Below, one piece after another: positions 15,670 to 25,064 of a stretch of 38,486 nt of DNA (the stretch's first letter is position 1; each line of letters starts with the position of its first letter). This DNA comes from an uncultured Lachnospiraceae bacterium. GTDB lineage: Bacteria; Bacillota; Clostridia; Lachnospirales; Lachnospiraceae. The notes under the pieces were generated by a model. It made no database searches. It worked only from the letters and a program-made list of their open reading frames with translations, and was not told the origin of the DNA. The stretch is taken from contig CANRJM010000021.1 in NCBI GenBank assembly GCA_947630925.1, positions 1-38,486 on the forward strand. Direction: 5' to 3'. The translations under genes were made by a program, and so were the position numbers.

Positions 15670-17721
15670 CTATCCGTCAAATTCAAATGCACAAATCCAA
15701 ACCGGATTTTCTGACTGCATCAAATGATGACTTCCTGCCTTCTTCGTTCTGCTTACCTGTATTTGAACGATTTCTTTCGTTTTTATATAATCCACTGATA
15801 AGATTTCTTTTATTTCACAAATGGTTTCCATACTGACAGCATTGATGACAATCCGCATTTTGGAATTAATCTGCCTAAGCACCTTCAGAATTTCCTTTAA
15901 TCTTCCATTGCTCCCTCCTATAAACGCATGTGTTGCTACCGGAAGATTTAATAAACCTTCCGGTGCCACCGCTTCTACTACTGTTATATTTTGCAGTCCA
16001 AACTTTTCCTTATTTTTTTTAATCAGAGAAACTGCCTCTTTTTTCTGTTCCACCGCATATATCTGTATATCATCGGAAAGAGCTGCCATTTCCACCGCAA
16101 CCGAACCTGTCCCGCTGCCAATATCATAGACTATCCCACCTTCCTGTAGTCGAAGTTTACAAATGCTGACTTCCCGCACTTCCTCTTTTGTCATGGGCAC
16201 TCTATCCCTAATAAATTCTCCATCTGCAATGCCATGTGTCAGCCTTCTTTTCATAGCATATGGATTTCTAATAAAGCAGGTATACAAACCTTCCTTTTCC
16301 AACTCAAGGCATTCTGACGGTGTATACTTTTTTATCCATTGTTCCTTATAGGATAACTGATATCCTATTATAATTTCGCATTCCTCCATACCAGCATCTG
16401 TTAATAGCTTTCCCAAACAATTTATATCTTTAACACCGGAAGTAAGTAAAAAGGTCTTTGAACTATTTTTAACCCTGCGTGCAAGGTTACATAATTTTTT
16501 TCCATGTATGCTGTAAATAGCAGCATCCTGATAACTCTCTCCAATACAGGCGGCCAAATAAGACACAGAAGAAATGCCCGGCATAATGTGCAAAGATGCC
16601 TTTAACCGCCTCTCTCTAACCTCTTTTTGTAATGCTGCATATAAAGACTGGCATCCACTGTAAAACCCACTGTCCCCTGAAAAGAGAATTACCACCTTTT
16701 TATTTTCTAAAAAAGTATTATTTTCCTGCACTTCTCTCAAATACGGAATAATCTGCTCTGCCAAATAAAAAAAATGCTTTTCCGATTTAGAACGCAGATT
16801 TTTCAGTATCCTTTCTGCTCCTAGCAAAATATCTGCCTCACTAATTACCGTTTCTACTTCTTTCGTCAGACAATCTTCATATCCCATACCGACGCCAGCC
16901 AGGATAATTTCCATCTGACCTTTTATCAGAATCCTTTTTCCACAAATATCTTCCAACTTGCAGCACAGCTCAGCAAAGGAATAGCCTTTGTCTTCTTTCG
17001 GACATCCTATTACAAACAACTGCGTTCCTGTTCTTTTTGCAGCCTCCAATTTTTCCGGATATCCACCCGATACACCGCTCTCCTTTGTTACTAAACAGGA
17101 AATATCATATTGCTGGATTATTGCCTCATTCATTTCCATAGCAAAAGGTCCCTGCATGGCAATAACCTGTTTTCCACAAATCCCCTGTTCCATACAAAGA
17201 GAAAGACTTTCTGCGCTTGGAAGTACCCTTACATATAATCTGCTCTTTATCTCTTCACAAGTACAATACTTAGCCAATTCCTTGCTGCCTGTAGTTAGAA
17301 GAATATTCCCCTTTGTATCTTCCAAAGCCCTTGCACATGCTTCATTTGTCTCAAAATAAGTAATATTGCCTTCACATTGTGTATGCCTGTCTCTTTTCAG
17401 ACGCAAATAAGGAATTGATATTCCTGACTTCTTTCTTTCCTCTAGCGCTTTTTTTATATTGCGGGTAATATGTTCGGCATAGGGATGGGTGGCATCCACC
17501 ACTGCTGCAAATTGTCCGCCAATCAGGAAACCCTCTATTTCTTCCTGATCCATTCTGCCCTGATGCACTTTTACAAGGGGATGCTGTTCCAAAACAATTT
17601 CACCATACACCGTTGCCACGCAGATCGTATGGCTTATTCCTGCTTCCACAAGATATTCTGACAGCTTTCTCCCTTCTGTTGTTCCTGCAAAAATCAGTAT
17701 TTCCTGTAATGTTTCGCTCAT
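15670..17721 (-). CDS. cbiJET: Triple fusion CbiJ-CbiE-CbiT (precorrin-6A reductase, C5- and C15-methyltransferase/decarboxylase)
   Basis: One 683-residue polypeptide carries three successive corrin-ring activities. Residues ~1-265 are the precorrin-6A reductase (ILIFAGTTEGRKLSEYL, VVDATHPYAEHITRN, VTKESGVSGGYPEKL). Residues ~270-475 are the C5-methyltransferase CbiE (IILAGVGMGYEDCLT, SGDSGFYSG, MPGISSVSYLA). Residues ~490-683 are the C15-methyltransferase/decarboxylase CbiT (IRDRVPMTKEEVRE, SAM loop VYDIGSGTGSVAVEMA, FIGGSNGRLKEIL). CbiE-CbiT fusions (CobL type) are well known; adding the reductase at the front is less usual. There is no stop or frameshift between the parts. The start overlaps the cbiH stop by 4 bp, giving translational coupling. 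Confidence 0.93.
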   Translation of the reverse strand: MSETLQEILIFAGTTEGRKLSEYLVEAGISHTICVATVYGEIVLEQHPLVKVHQGRMDQEEIEGFLIGGQFAAVVDATHPYAEHITRNIKKALEERKKSGISIPYLRLKRDRHTQCEGNITYFETNEACARALEDTKGNILLTTGSKELAKYCTCEEIKSRLYVRVLPSAESLSLCMEQGICGKQVIAMQGPFAMEMNEAIIQQYDISCLVTKESGVSGGYPEKLEAAKRTGTQLFVIGCPKEDKGYSFAELCCKLEDICGKRILIKGQMEIILAGVGMGYEDCLTKEVETVISEADILLGAERILKNLRSKSEKHFFYLAEQIIPYLREVQENNTFLENKKVVILFSGDSGFYSGCQSLYAALQKEVRERRLKASLHIMPGISSVSYLAACIGESYQDAAIYSIHGKKLCNLARRVKNSSKTFLLTSGVKDINCLGKLLTDAGMEECEIIIGYQLSYKEQWIKKYTPSECLELEKEGLYTCFIRNPYAMKRRLTHGIADGEFIRDRVPMTKEEVREVSICKLRLQEGGIVYDIGSGTGSVAVEMAALSDDIQIYAVEQKKEAVSLIKKNKEKFGLQNITVVEAVAPEGLLNLPVATHAFIGGSNGRLKEILKVLRQINSKMRIVINAVSMETICEIKEILSVDYIKTKEIVQIQVSRTKKAGSHHLMQSENPVWICAFEFDG

Positions 17722-18446
17722 TGATACCCCCTTTTCGTGATTAGTTTCCCATTTATTATTTCTGAACCGGAGCTTCCAATAAATACCGTAGTGAACATAT
17801 TAACTTCCCTCTCTCTCAGTTCTTTTAATTTGCATGTCTCCACTTTTGTTCCTTTTCTTCCTATATTTTCAACATATCCGCATACCCGTTCCCCCTCTAT
17901 ACTGCGAAGTAAAATATCACAGGCTCTCATCAAATAATCTTTTCGTTTACGGCTGGACGGATTATAAAGCACAATGACAAAATCACCCTCTGCGGCTGCA
18001 TTTAACCTTTTTTCAATCCTTTCCCACGGTGTCAGCAAATCACTCAGACTGATGACACAGAAATCATGATTCAGAGGCGCTCCTAAGACTGCTGCCCCAC
18101 TGCTCGCTGCAGTAATCCCTGCTATGACAAAAAGCTCTATTTCCGGATACTCTTTTCCAAGCTCATACATCAAAGATGCCATTCCATAAATTCCTGCATC
18201 ACCGCTACATACAAGGGCTACTCTTTTCCCTTTTTCGGCTTCCTGAAAACATAACCGGCATCGTTCCTTCTCCTGACGCATAGGTGTAGATAACAGTTCT
18301 TTTTCCTTAAAGCGTACACTTAACAAATCCAAATACAAAGTGTAGCCGACAATCACATCTGACTGCTCCAATATATGTATTGCTTCCGCTGTCATCATTT
18401 CTTCTCTGCCCGGTCCCATACCCACAATATAAATACTATTTTTCAT
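17718..18446 (-). CDS. cbiH: Precorrin-3B C17-methyltransferase CbiH (CobJ family)
   Basis: Methylates C17 and drives ring contraction of cobalt-precorrin-3. About 242 residues with the tetrapyrrole methylase fold: MKNSIYIVGMGPGREEMMT with the N-terminal GxGPG loop, CSGDAGIYGMASLMYE, AGITAASSGAAVLGAPLNHD, and VLYNPSSRKRKDY. The length excludes the longer fused CbiH60 form. The ATG at 18446 sits inside the end of cbiG, overlapping by 11 bp; no site is needed beyond re-initiation. It overlaps the next gene by 4 bp. Confidence 0.94.
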   Translation of the reverse strand: MKNSIYIVGMGPGREEMMTAEAIHILEQSDVIVGYTLYLDLLSVRFKEKELLSTPMRQEKERCRLCFQEAEKGKRVALVCSGDAGIYGMASLMYELGKEYPEIELFVIAGITAASSGAAVLGAPLNHDFCVISLSDLLTPWERIEKRLNAAAEGDFVIVLYNPSSRKRKDYLMRACDILLRSIEGERVCGYVENIGRKGTKVETCKLKELREREVNMFTTVFIGSSGSEIINGKLITKRGYQ

Positions 18447-19515
18447 AAGTAACCCACTTTCTGCACTGGCTATTTTTTGCGATTGCAATCGTTATTCCAT
18501 TTTCAGCATACTTTGGAACAATCAGTTTTCCGCCCTTACCACAGGCTTTCAGTGCCGCCCTTTCACATACATTGTCCACGCCCACTTGATCCTTTACAAA
18601 GTCTGACTTAGTAAAATTCCCCTTTACCTTCTGCAATTCCTCAGCCGTATAGGTAAAAAACAAAACATCTTCTTTCCTGCACCATTCAAGTATACCCTGT
18701 TCATCACATTTCTGTGAAATAGAAGAAAGTGCCATAATCTGTGTAATGGAAATACCCAGTTCATTGATTTTTTTCATGATAACCTCGCCTATCTCATCCG
18801 CACTCTTCCCCTTTTTACATCCTATTCCTATGATATATTCCTGTGGTTTTAACAAAATAGCAGTATCAAATTTACAATCTCCAGATGTAACCACAACATC
18901 GACTGTCTCTGCTGGTGGATAAGGCAACAGCCGCACTTCTGCAGGCAGGCAACTTTTCTCATCAATCCCATGCCCCGGTTCTATGGACATGGTTATTTTC
19001 TCTCCCGCCAATGCTTTTGAGGAAACCTTCGCAATTCCATCCTTGTTCACAATATAAAGTCCGTTTCTTTTTGCAAACATATCTACCGCAAATCTTTTAT
19101 TGATGTCTGTTGCTGTAGTAATAACAGGCACTGCACCTGTTTTATCTGCAATATAATTTGCAAGCTCGTTTCCCCCGCCAATATGTCCGGATAAAATCGG
19201 GATAATATATTTACCTTTTTCATCCATCACAAGCACTGGGGCATCTTGCAGTTTATCGGTAAGGTTGGAAGCGATTGCTCTGACCGCAATCCCACAAGCT
19301 CCGATAAACAGCATCGCAATCCTTTTCTGCATCTGTGTTTTTGCCCAATCTCCAACAGATGTTTCCACAGATAAGACAGGCGAATCGCTGCCATCACTCA
19401 TACAGGCTTTGCATTTTGTAAATAAATTAATTTCTATTTCCCTTTCAAGCATTTTTGCAATGTTTTCCGAAAGCAGCTTTCCATTTTCCGTAAAGCTTAT
19501 CACGTTTAATTTCAT
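18436..19515 (-). CDS. cbiG: Cobalt-precorrin-5A hydrolase CbiG
   Basis: Opens the delta-lactone of cobalt-precorrin-5A and releases acetaldehyde, a hallmark step of the anaerobic pathway. The ~359-residue protein has the N-terminal motif IGACGIAVRAIAS, the central LSGHIGGGNELAN, and a C-terminal CbiG domain (YIIGIGCKKGKSADEI, then VGVDNVCERAAL). The ATG at 19515 has AAAGGG 8 nt upstream; another ATG two codons earlier is too near that site. It starts 13 bp after the cbiF stop and its end overlaps cbiH. Confidence 0.94.
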   Translation of the reverse strand: MKLNVISFTENGKLLSENIAKMLEREIEINLFTKCKACMSDGSDSPVLSVETSVGDWAKTQMQKRIAMLFIGACGIAVRAIASNLTDKLQDAPVLVMDEKGKYIIPILSGHIGGGNELANYIADKTGAVPVITTATDINKRFAVDMFAKRNGLYIVNKDGIAKVSSKALAGEKITMSIEPGHGIDEKSCLPAEVRLLPYPPAETVDVVVTSGDCKFDTAILLKPQEYIIGIGCKKGKSADEIGEVIMKKINELGISITQIMALSSISQKCDEQGILEWCRKEDVLFFTYTAEELQKVKGNFTKSDFVKDQVGVDNVCERAALKACGKGGKLIVPKYAENGITIAIAKNSQCRKWVTYEK

Positions 19516-19528
19516 GTTCATATCCCTT

Positions 19529-20290
19529 TCACACTTCGCTTTTCTTCCGAAATCCGGTTGAAAAATCAGACGCATACAACCTTGATTTTCTATAATTCTG
19601 ATGAGTAATCACATCACCGACTAGCACCAGGGCTGTTTTGGTAATACCATGTTTAACAGATGTATCATACAATGTTTCAATCGTACAGATATATGCCTCC
19701 TCATCATCCCATGTTGCTTTATACACAAGTGCCGCTGGTGTCGTTTTCTCATATCCTCCTTCTATAAGTCGTCTGCTTAATTCCTTAATCATTCCTGTGC
19801 TTAAATAGATTGCCATAGACGCCTGATGCGCTGCAAAACTCTCAATACTTTCCCGCTCCGGCACTTTTGTTTTTCCCTCCATTCTGGTAATAATCAGGGA
19901 TTGAGAAACGCCCGGCAGGGTATATTCCAAATTCAAAGATGCAGCTGCCCCAAAACAGGCAGTTACACCTGGACAGCTCTCATAAGAAATGTTTCGTTTA
20001 TCCAGCTCATCCATCTGCTCCCTGACTGCACCATATATGCTTGGCTCTCCTGTATGCAGCCGGACCGTTGTTTTTTCTTCCGTTTCCGCTCTGCAAATAA
20101 TCGCAAGCACTTCTTCCAGCGTCAACTTAGCACTATTATGTATCTCACATTCCTTTTTTGCATACATAAGCAATTCCGGATTTACTAAAGAACCGGCATA
20201 TATAATGACATCTGCCTGTTCTAACAAACGCATTCCCCTGACTGTTATCAAATCTACTGCTCCTGTTCCTGCCCCAACAAAGTAAACCAT
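19529..20290 (-). CDS. cbiF: Cobalt-precorrin-4 C11-methyltransferase CbiF
   Basis: A 253-residue tetrapyrrole methylase that adds a methyl group at C11. It begins MVYFVGAGTGAVDLITVRG, with the GAGxG SAM loop, and carries IIYAGSLVNPELL, LHTGEPSIYGAVREQMDEL, PGVTACFGAAASLNLEYTLP and QSLIITRMEGKTKVPE, all typical of CbiF/CobM. Its first ~37 bp overlap the 3' end of cbiD in another frame, a long overlap that implies coupled translation. Confidence 0.95.
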   Translation of the reverse strand: MVYFVGAGTGAVDLITVRGMRLLEQADVIIYAGSLVNPELLMYAKKECEIHNSAKLTLEEVLAIICRAETEEKTTVRLHTGEPSIYGAVREQMDELDKRNISYESCPGVTACFGAAASLNLEYTLPGVSQSLIITRMEGKTKVPERESIESFAAHQASMAIYLSTGMIKELSRRLIEGGYEKTTPAALVYKATWDDEEAYICTIETLYDTSVKHGITKTALVLVGDVITHQNYRKSRLYASDFSTGFRKKSEV

Positions 20291-21384
20291 GCTTCTGCCC
20301 CCTTGCTTTTTGCTAATTCACCAAACTCATTTGCATATAATATACAATCTATTTGCATCTTTCCTGCAGCACGATTTTCCATATAATAGCAAACACGCTC
20401 CGCAATTCTGTCCATAACCTGCTGCAACTTTCCGCTTTCTACTAAAATAGGTATTGCCTCTTCTGTAGTTGCACACTCCAGTATTTTTTCAGCCTGCAAA
20501 GAATCCATCTGCTCTTTTATGGAAAATGCGGCAAGGAGTTCCATTCTGCAGTCCGCTTCTTTGGAATGCGTGTTCATAATTCCACCGGCGACCTTAATCA
20601 GTTTGCCAATATGACCAGTCAGAAGCATTTTCTGAAATCCAAGTTCTACTGCCATATCAATCGTTGCTCCGATAAAATTGCTACATTTAACACTCCTGTC
20701 CAAATCGTAGCCATAAACTTTTCTCATATAATCCAAGCCATAATTCCCCGGTGAAACAGCAACATAATCAAAGCCCAATGCTCTCCTTTGACGCAACTCC
20801 ACCTGAATGGTATCTAAAAGTGCCTGACTGCTCATAGGTTCCACAATACCGCTTGTCCCTAATATAGAAATGCCCCCTACAATGCCAAGTCTGGGATTAA
20901 AAGTATGTTTACATAGTTCTTCGCCCTCTGGCACTGAAATTTCAACCTGCAGGCTTCCCCTGTAATCTGCTGTCCTGCAAATCTCCATAACTTCCTTTTT
21001 TATCATTTCCCTCGGCACATGATTGATTGCTGCACTGCCTACTTGTTGGTCAAGTCCAGGTCTCGTAACCCTTCCCACACCTTTTCCTCCTTCAATGATA
21101 ATTTCCGCTTCCTTACGCACCTCATGTTTCATACCTGACAGATAAGAAACTTTTGCATAAATCCATGCACCTGTTGTAATATCCGGATCATCACCGCCAT
21201 CTTTTTCTACCGCACAGCTTACCTCATTTTCCCCACACCTGATATCCAAAAGCCTCGCCTCATAAGCTATTCCCTTTGGCGTTTCTATGGTAATTTCCGC
21301 CTTTTTCTTTCCTGTGAGCAACATATACGCTGCAGCTTTTGCTGCGGCCGCAGCACAGCTTCCAGTAGTAAAACCATATCGCAT
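20254..21384 (-). CDS. cbiD: Cobalt-precorrin-5B C1-methyltransferase CbiD
   Basis: Methylates C1 in the anaerobic route; CbiD is specific to that route and so marks the pathway type. The 376-residue protein starts MRYGFTTGSCAAAAAKAAAY, the near-invariant CbiD opening, and contains GKGVGRVTRPGL, LGTSGIVEPMSSQALLDTI and GHIGKLIKVAGGIMNTHS. GGAAG lies 6 nt before the ATG, which follows the cbiC stop by 1 bp. Confidence 0.96.
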   Translation of the reverse strand: MRYGFTTGSCAAAAAKAAAYMLLTGKKKAEITIETPKGIAYEARLLDIRCGENEVSCAVEKDGGDDPDITTGAWIYAKVSYLSGMKHEVRKEAEIIIEGGKGVGRVTRPGLDQQVGSAAINHVPREMIKKEVMEICRTADYRGSLQVEISVPEGEELCKHTFNPRLGIVGGISILGTSGIVEPMSSQALLDTIQVELRQRRALGFDYVAVSPGNYGLDYMRKVYGYDLDRSVKCSNFIGATIDMAVELGFQKMLLTGHIGKLIKVAGGIMNTHSKEADCRMELLAAFSIKEQMDSLQAEKILECATTEEAIPILVESGKLQQVMDRIAERVCYYMENRAAGKMQIDCILYANEFGELAKSKGAEAWFTLLGQEQEQ

Positions 21385-21385
21385 T

Positions 21386-22054
21386 TTATTCTTCCTTTCT
21401 CAGTAAGCCATACAAAACAGCATTACAAATAGCTGCCGCAATATTGCTTCCACCCTTTCTTCCTCTGTTAATGATATAAGGGATTTCCGTTTCCAATATA
21501 AGTTCTTTTGCCGCCTCCACATTGACAAACCCCACTGGAACCCCAATGATAAATGCAGGTTTCCAGTTCCTTCCTTTTGACATTTCATACAGCTTTATCA
21601 GCGCAGTCGGTGCATTACCTATTACAAAAATAACCGGATGTTCAATAGCTGCCGCTTTTTCCATGCTTACGGATGCCCTCGTCATATTTTTTTGCTTTGC
21701 CAGAAGTGCAACTTCATCTTCTGCCATAAAACAATGTGCCTTCCCGCCAAATTTTGCAAGCACCTTTTTATTGATTCCAGCCAATGCCATATTGGTATCT
21801 GTTACGATATCAGCCCCACTTTTTATCAGTCCTTCTAATTCCTCAACTGCCCCTTTAGAAAAACAGAGCGTTTTAGCATAGTCAAAATCTGCACTGGTAT
21901 GTATCACACGTTTTGTAATCATTGCTTCCCTTGCCGGAAGATGGATTCCTCTTTTTAATAATTCCTCATCAATAATCTCAAAACTTCTCTTTTCAATTTC
22001 ATCCGGCAATAGATACTCTATTTTTGAATGTTCCATTTTCCCTTGTAACCTCAC
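21386..22054 (-). CDS. cbiC: Precorrin-8X methylmutase CbiC
   Basis: Moves the methyl group from C11 to C12 to give cobyrinic acid. RVIHTSADFDYAKTLCF holds the catalytic histidine. Other family motifs are IVTDTNMALAGINKK, VIFVIGNAPTALIKLYEM, IIGVPVGFVNVEAAKE and the final RGRKGGSNIAAAICNAVLY. Two starts are possible: GTG at 22054, overlapping the upstream stop by 4 bp, or the ATG six codons later with AAGGG close upstream. Length (216-222 residues) is normal. Confidence 0.95.
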   Translation of the reverse strand: MRLQGKMEHSKIEYLLPDEIEKRSFEIIDEELLKRGIHLPAREAMITKRVIHTSADFDYAKTLCFSKGAVEELEGLIKSGADIVTDTNMALAGINKKVLAKFGGKAHCFMAEDEVALLAKQKNMTRASVSMEKAAAIEHPVIFVIGNAPTALIKLYEMSKGRNWKPAFIIGVPVGFVNVEAAKELILETEIPYIINRGRKGGSNIAAAICNAVLYGLLRKEE

Positions 22055-23064
22055 ATATTTTCCAACAAAAGCTCATTTTCTTTTCTGCTCTTTACTGCAA
22101 TCCTGTAAAATCCTCTACCCAATCCCCTAAAATTTCTGCAATCTCTGATTAAAATCCCTTTTTCCAGCAAACTCTCATATAAAGGAGATTCACTATAAAT
22201 CATGATAAAATTTGCCATAGAAGGGAAAACCTGAAAGCCTTTTCTTTTTAATCCATCTTCTAAAAAATTCCGTTCTTTCCTGGTATATTCCACCGTTTTT
22301 ATAACATACTCTGTCTGCTCTGCACAGATGCAACCGGCCTCTTGTGCGAAACAGGAAAGGTTCCATTCCGGAAGCTGACTTGCTATTTTGGTACGAAGCG
22401 ATTGATTTTTACAGAGCAAATAGCCCAACCGTACTCCGGGAATTGAGAAAATTTTTGTAAATGCCCTGACAAGTATCAAATTATCAAATTCCTCTGTTTC
22501 GGACAACATGGAAAAATGATTACCACAAAATTCAATAAAACACTCATCCAATACTACATAAATTCCTTTATCCCTACAATACCGCAAAAGGCTTTTGACA
22601 GCTTCCCTGCTCAAAAGATTTCCTATTGGATTATTAGGATTTGCAATAAAAAGTACATCCACATCATCTGTCAACACTCTATAGCAATCATCTGTCAAAC
22701 AAAAACCGTTTTTCTTATTCATTTCATAATAAATAATTTTACTTTCTACTGCTTTAGCCGCATATTCATATCCATAAAATGATGGTACTGGTATCACCGC
22801 TTTTTTCACTTTAATACCATGAACGATTGCCATAAAAAGTTCTGATGCCCCATTTCCAAATAACAGATCGTCTTCAGGCACTGCAAGCAGCTTGCTGACT
22901 GCCTTTCTTAGTTTTTCTGATTGTATATCTGGATACCTGCCACATGTCTGAATGGCTTTATACAATGCCGCTCGCACTGCATCAGGCATCCCAAGCGGAT
23001 TTACATTGGTTGAAAAATCAATATCTACATAATTTCTATATACATCACCGCCATGAATACCCAT
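22051..23064 (-). CDS. cobD: Threonine-phosphate decarboxylase CobD (PLP enzyme)
   Basis: Makes (R)-1-aminopropan-2-ol phosphate for the nucleotide loop by decarboxylating L-threonine phosphate. It is a 337-residue fold-type I PLP protein related to histidinol-phosphate aminotransferase. Motifs are DIDFSTNVNPLGMPD, RYPDIQSEKLRKA, FGNGASELF, IANPNNPIGN, VVLDECFIEFCG and RAFTKIFSIPGVRLGY with the Schiff-base lysine. The HGGD opening and the position beside cbiB favour CobD over HisC. It is 36 bp downstream of cbiB. Confidence 0.88.
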   Translation of the reverse strand: MGIHGGDVYRNYVDIDFSTNVNPLGMPDAVRAALYKAIQTCGRYPDIQSEKLRKAVSKLLAVPEDDLLFGNGASELFMAIVHGIKVKKAVIPVPSFYGYEYAAKAVESKIIYYEMNKKNGFCLTDDCYRVLTDDVDVLFIANPNNPIGNLLSREAVKSLLRYCRDKGIYVVLDECFIEFCGNHFSMLSETEEFDNLILVRAFTKIFSIPGVRLGYLLCKNQSLRTKIASQLPEWNLSCFAQEAGCICAEQTEYVIKTVEYTRKERNFLEDGLKRKGFQVFPSMANFIMIYSESPLYESLLEKGILIRDCRNFRGLGRGFYRIAVKSRKENELLLENM

Positions 23065-23100
23065 ACCAATAAATCATTCCCCTTTTCATCTGCAATTTTG

Positions 23101-24075
23101 TCAAAAACAAATCAATAGGATCAGGCACAGCATTTCACCCAGCCATGCAGTTCCATACATCAAATGATTCACACGTTTTATATCTTCATATTCCACCCCC
23201 CGCAATGCCTCACCTATATATGGCTTTTTTACTGTTTTTCCAAAATAGCTGGCATCTCCTGCAAGCCTTATCCCCAATGCACCAGCACATACGGACTCCG
23301 TCTGTGCAGAATTAGGACTTGCATGTTTCCTGTGGTCTCTTTTGTAAATTGTCAGTGCTCCGCTGCCCGAAAAATGACGATATGGCAAAAAGGAAACTGC
23401 AATCATCAGACACGCACATATTCTTGCCGGAATAAAGTTCATGGCATCATCCAATCTGGCTGCTGCCCATCCAAAATATAAGTATTCATCATTTTTATAT
23501 CCGACCATAGAATCCATGGTATTAACCGCTTTATACACAAAGCCGAGTACCGGTCCACCAACAGCCAAATACAGCATCGGGGCAATCACACCGTCGGAGG
23601 TATTCTCTGCCACCGTTTCGATTGCTGCCTTTGCAACGCCTTCCTCATCCAGACACTCCGTATCCCTGCCTACAATCATGGAAACTGCAATCCTTGCCTG
23701 CTCCAAATCACCATTTTTCAAGCATTGATAAACCTTCATGCTCTCAACCTTCAGACACTTCACTGCCAGAATTTGATATGTCATAATACACTCCGCCGCT
23801 ATTCCTATATATGGATGAAGTCTATATGCCAAAAACATCACAAACGATGTTACTGACACAACACTGATTAGTACAATGATTACCAGTCCCACCCCCTGCC
23901 TCAATTCGGATATTTCCTGCTTCCTGTTTTTATCTGTCTTCTCTTTATGTAGCCTTTTTTCTGTTCCTTTGATCAGCCTCCCAATCAGCCGGACCGGATG
24001 AGGGATGCAATAGGGATCTCCTAAAATCAAATCCAGTAAAAATCCCAGTAAAAAAGCAATGATGTGATATCTCAT
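23101..24075 (-). CDS. cbiB: Adenosylcobinamide-phosphate synthase CbiB
   Basis: An integral membrane protein of 324 residues that attaches aminopropanol (phosphate) to adenosylcobyric acid. The opening LLGFLLDLILGDPYCIPHPV followed by RLIGRLI is diagnostic of CbiB. Later motifs are ETVAENTSDGVIAPMLY, GFVYKAVNTMDSMVGYKN and FGWAAARLDDAMNFIPAR. Hydrophobic helices occur around 1-20, 55-80, 150-175, 210-230 and at the C-terminus. Its ATG overlaps the cobC stop (ATGA). Confidence 0.95.
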   Translation of the reverse strand: MRYHIIAFLLGFLLDLILGDPYCIPHPVRLIGRLIKGTEKRLHKEKTDKNRKQEISELRQGVGLVIIVLISVVSVTSFVMFLAYRLHPYIGIAAECIMTYQILAVKCLKVESMKVYQCLKNGDLEQARIAVSMIVGRDTECLDEEGVAKAAIETVAENTSDGVIAPMLYLAVGGPVLGFVYKAVNTMDSMVGYKNDEYLYFGWAAARLDDAMNFIPARICACLMIAVSFLPYRHFSGSGALTIYKRDHRKHASPNSAQTESVCAGALGIRLAGDASYFGKTVKKPYIGEALRGVEYEDIKRVNHLMYGTAWLGEMLCLILLICF

Positions 24076-24698
24076 ATTCTCGTTATTTCCTTTATTTGCA
24101 TACTATTGCCCCAACCTGTCAAATTACATATATAGCCCCTGCCATTCAAAACCTGATAATCAAAATATTGCTTTTCTCCATACAAACTTAGCAGTGCCAT
24201 AATTGTACCTCCATGAACAATCATTCCCACCCGGACAGATTTGCTACTATCCGATTCTATATCCTGCCGCACTTCATCACATATTCTTATAAATCCTCTT
24301 TTACATCTTAATATAAATTTTTCTCTGCTTTCTCCTTCTGGAAAATCCAGAACCCCTCCACTTTCTAACCAAGCCTGATACTGTATATCGTCCTTTAATT
24401 CCTCATAATTCTTATTCTCAAATCGTCCGAAATCTATTTCTTCCCATTCCGGAATAACTACAGGACATAACTCAGGATAAAGAATATTTGCAGTTTCCAC
24501 GCATCTTTTCATCGGACTGGTAAATAAGTATTCCACCGTCGGATAAATATTTTGTTCCTTATACGACAACAATACCTCTTTTCCACTTTCCAAAAGACTT
24601 TCGTCCTTTTTTCCCAAATATCTGCGTTCTTTATTTGCCTGTGTCTGTCCATGCCTGATAAATACCAGCGTCACTTGATTTTCTGAGCTATTCCACAT
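24072..24698 (-). CDS. cobC: Histidine-phosphatase family protein, probable alpha-ribazole phosphatase CobC
   Basis: Likely removes the phosphate of alpha-ribazole 5'-phosphate or adenosylcobalamin phosphate during loop assembly. VFIRHGQTQANKERRYLG carries the phospho-accepting His in the RHG motif; EEIDFGRFENKNYEEL and IVHGGTIMALLS complete the active site. Two starts exist: ATG at 24698, which overlaps the upstream gene by 28 bp, and GTG at 24674, which makes a neat 4-bp GTGA overlap and begins directly at TLVFIRHG. The second fits the style of this operon. The specific substrate is inferred from context. Confidence 0.85.
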   Translation of the reverse strand: MWNSSENQVTLVFIRHGQTQANKERRYLGKKDESLLESGKEVLLSYKEQNIYPTVEYLFTSPMKRCVETANILYPELCPVVIPEWEEIDFGRFENKNYEELKDDIQYQAWLESGGVLDFPEGESREKFILRCKRGFIRICDEVRQDIESDSSKSVRVGMIVHGGTIMALLSLYGEKQYFDYQVLNGRGYICNLTGWGNSMQIKEITRI

Positions 24699-25063
24699 AT
24701 TACCCGCTCAACCTCCTCTGCCCTTTCTGCAAGCCGCACAAGAATCCTTCCCACACGCTCCCTATATTCTCTTTCAAACGGTTCAAGCGGCACAATTCCG
24801 TTTCCAATCTCATCACTGATAATAATCAGATTATCATGGCAATCCAACAATGACAAAATCTCATCTTCGGGACAACCTCCATTTGAAATACAGTTTCTAA
24901 TCCAAAGATGAAAATGATTCATAATCATTGTCTCTCTCTGTTGCAAAACTGTATGGTCCGGCAGTACGCCATCCCACACCATTTCTTCCTGCAAATGATA
25001 CTTTGAAAGTACATAATTCAATTTTCCCTGTGCATTTCCACCGATTACTAATTTCATTTTCAA
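24671..25063 (-). CDS. Short CobU-like protein
   Basis: A 130-residue protein related to adenosylcobinamide kinase/guanylyltransferase but shorter than the usual ~180. The P-loop region is KLVIGGNAQGKLNYVL, with Leu where Ser or Thr normally follows the lysine. The middle part with the guanylylated His motif is missing. The C-terminal family signature is well kept: ISDEIGNGIVPLEPFEREYR then GRILVRLAERAEEVERVICG. A full-length CobU with the opposite pattern lies two genes upstream in transcription order. It could be an auxiliary subunit, a partial enzyme, or a protein with another nucleotide-binding role. It starts 1 bp after cobS (TTG) or at the ATG two codons on. Confidence 0.75.
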   Translation of the reverse strand: MKMKLVIGGNAQGKLNYVLSKYHLQEEMVWDGVLPDHTVLQQRETMIMNHFHLWIRNCISNGGCPEDEILSLLDCHDNLIIISDEIGNGIVPLEPFEREYRERVGRILVRLAERAEEVERVICGIAQKIK

Positions 25064-25064
25064 G

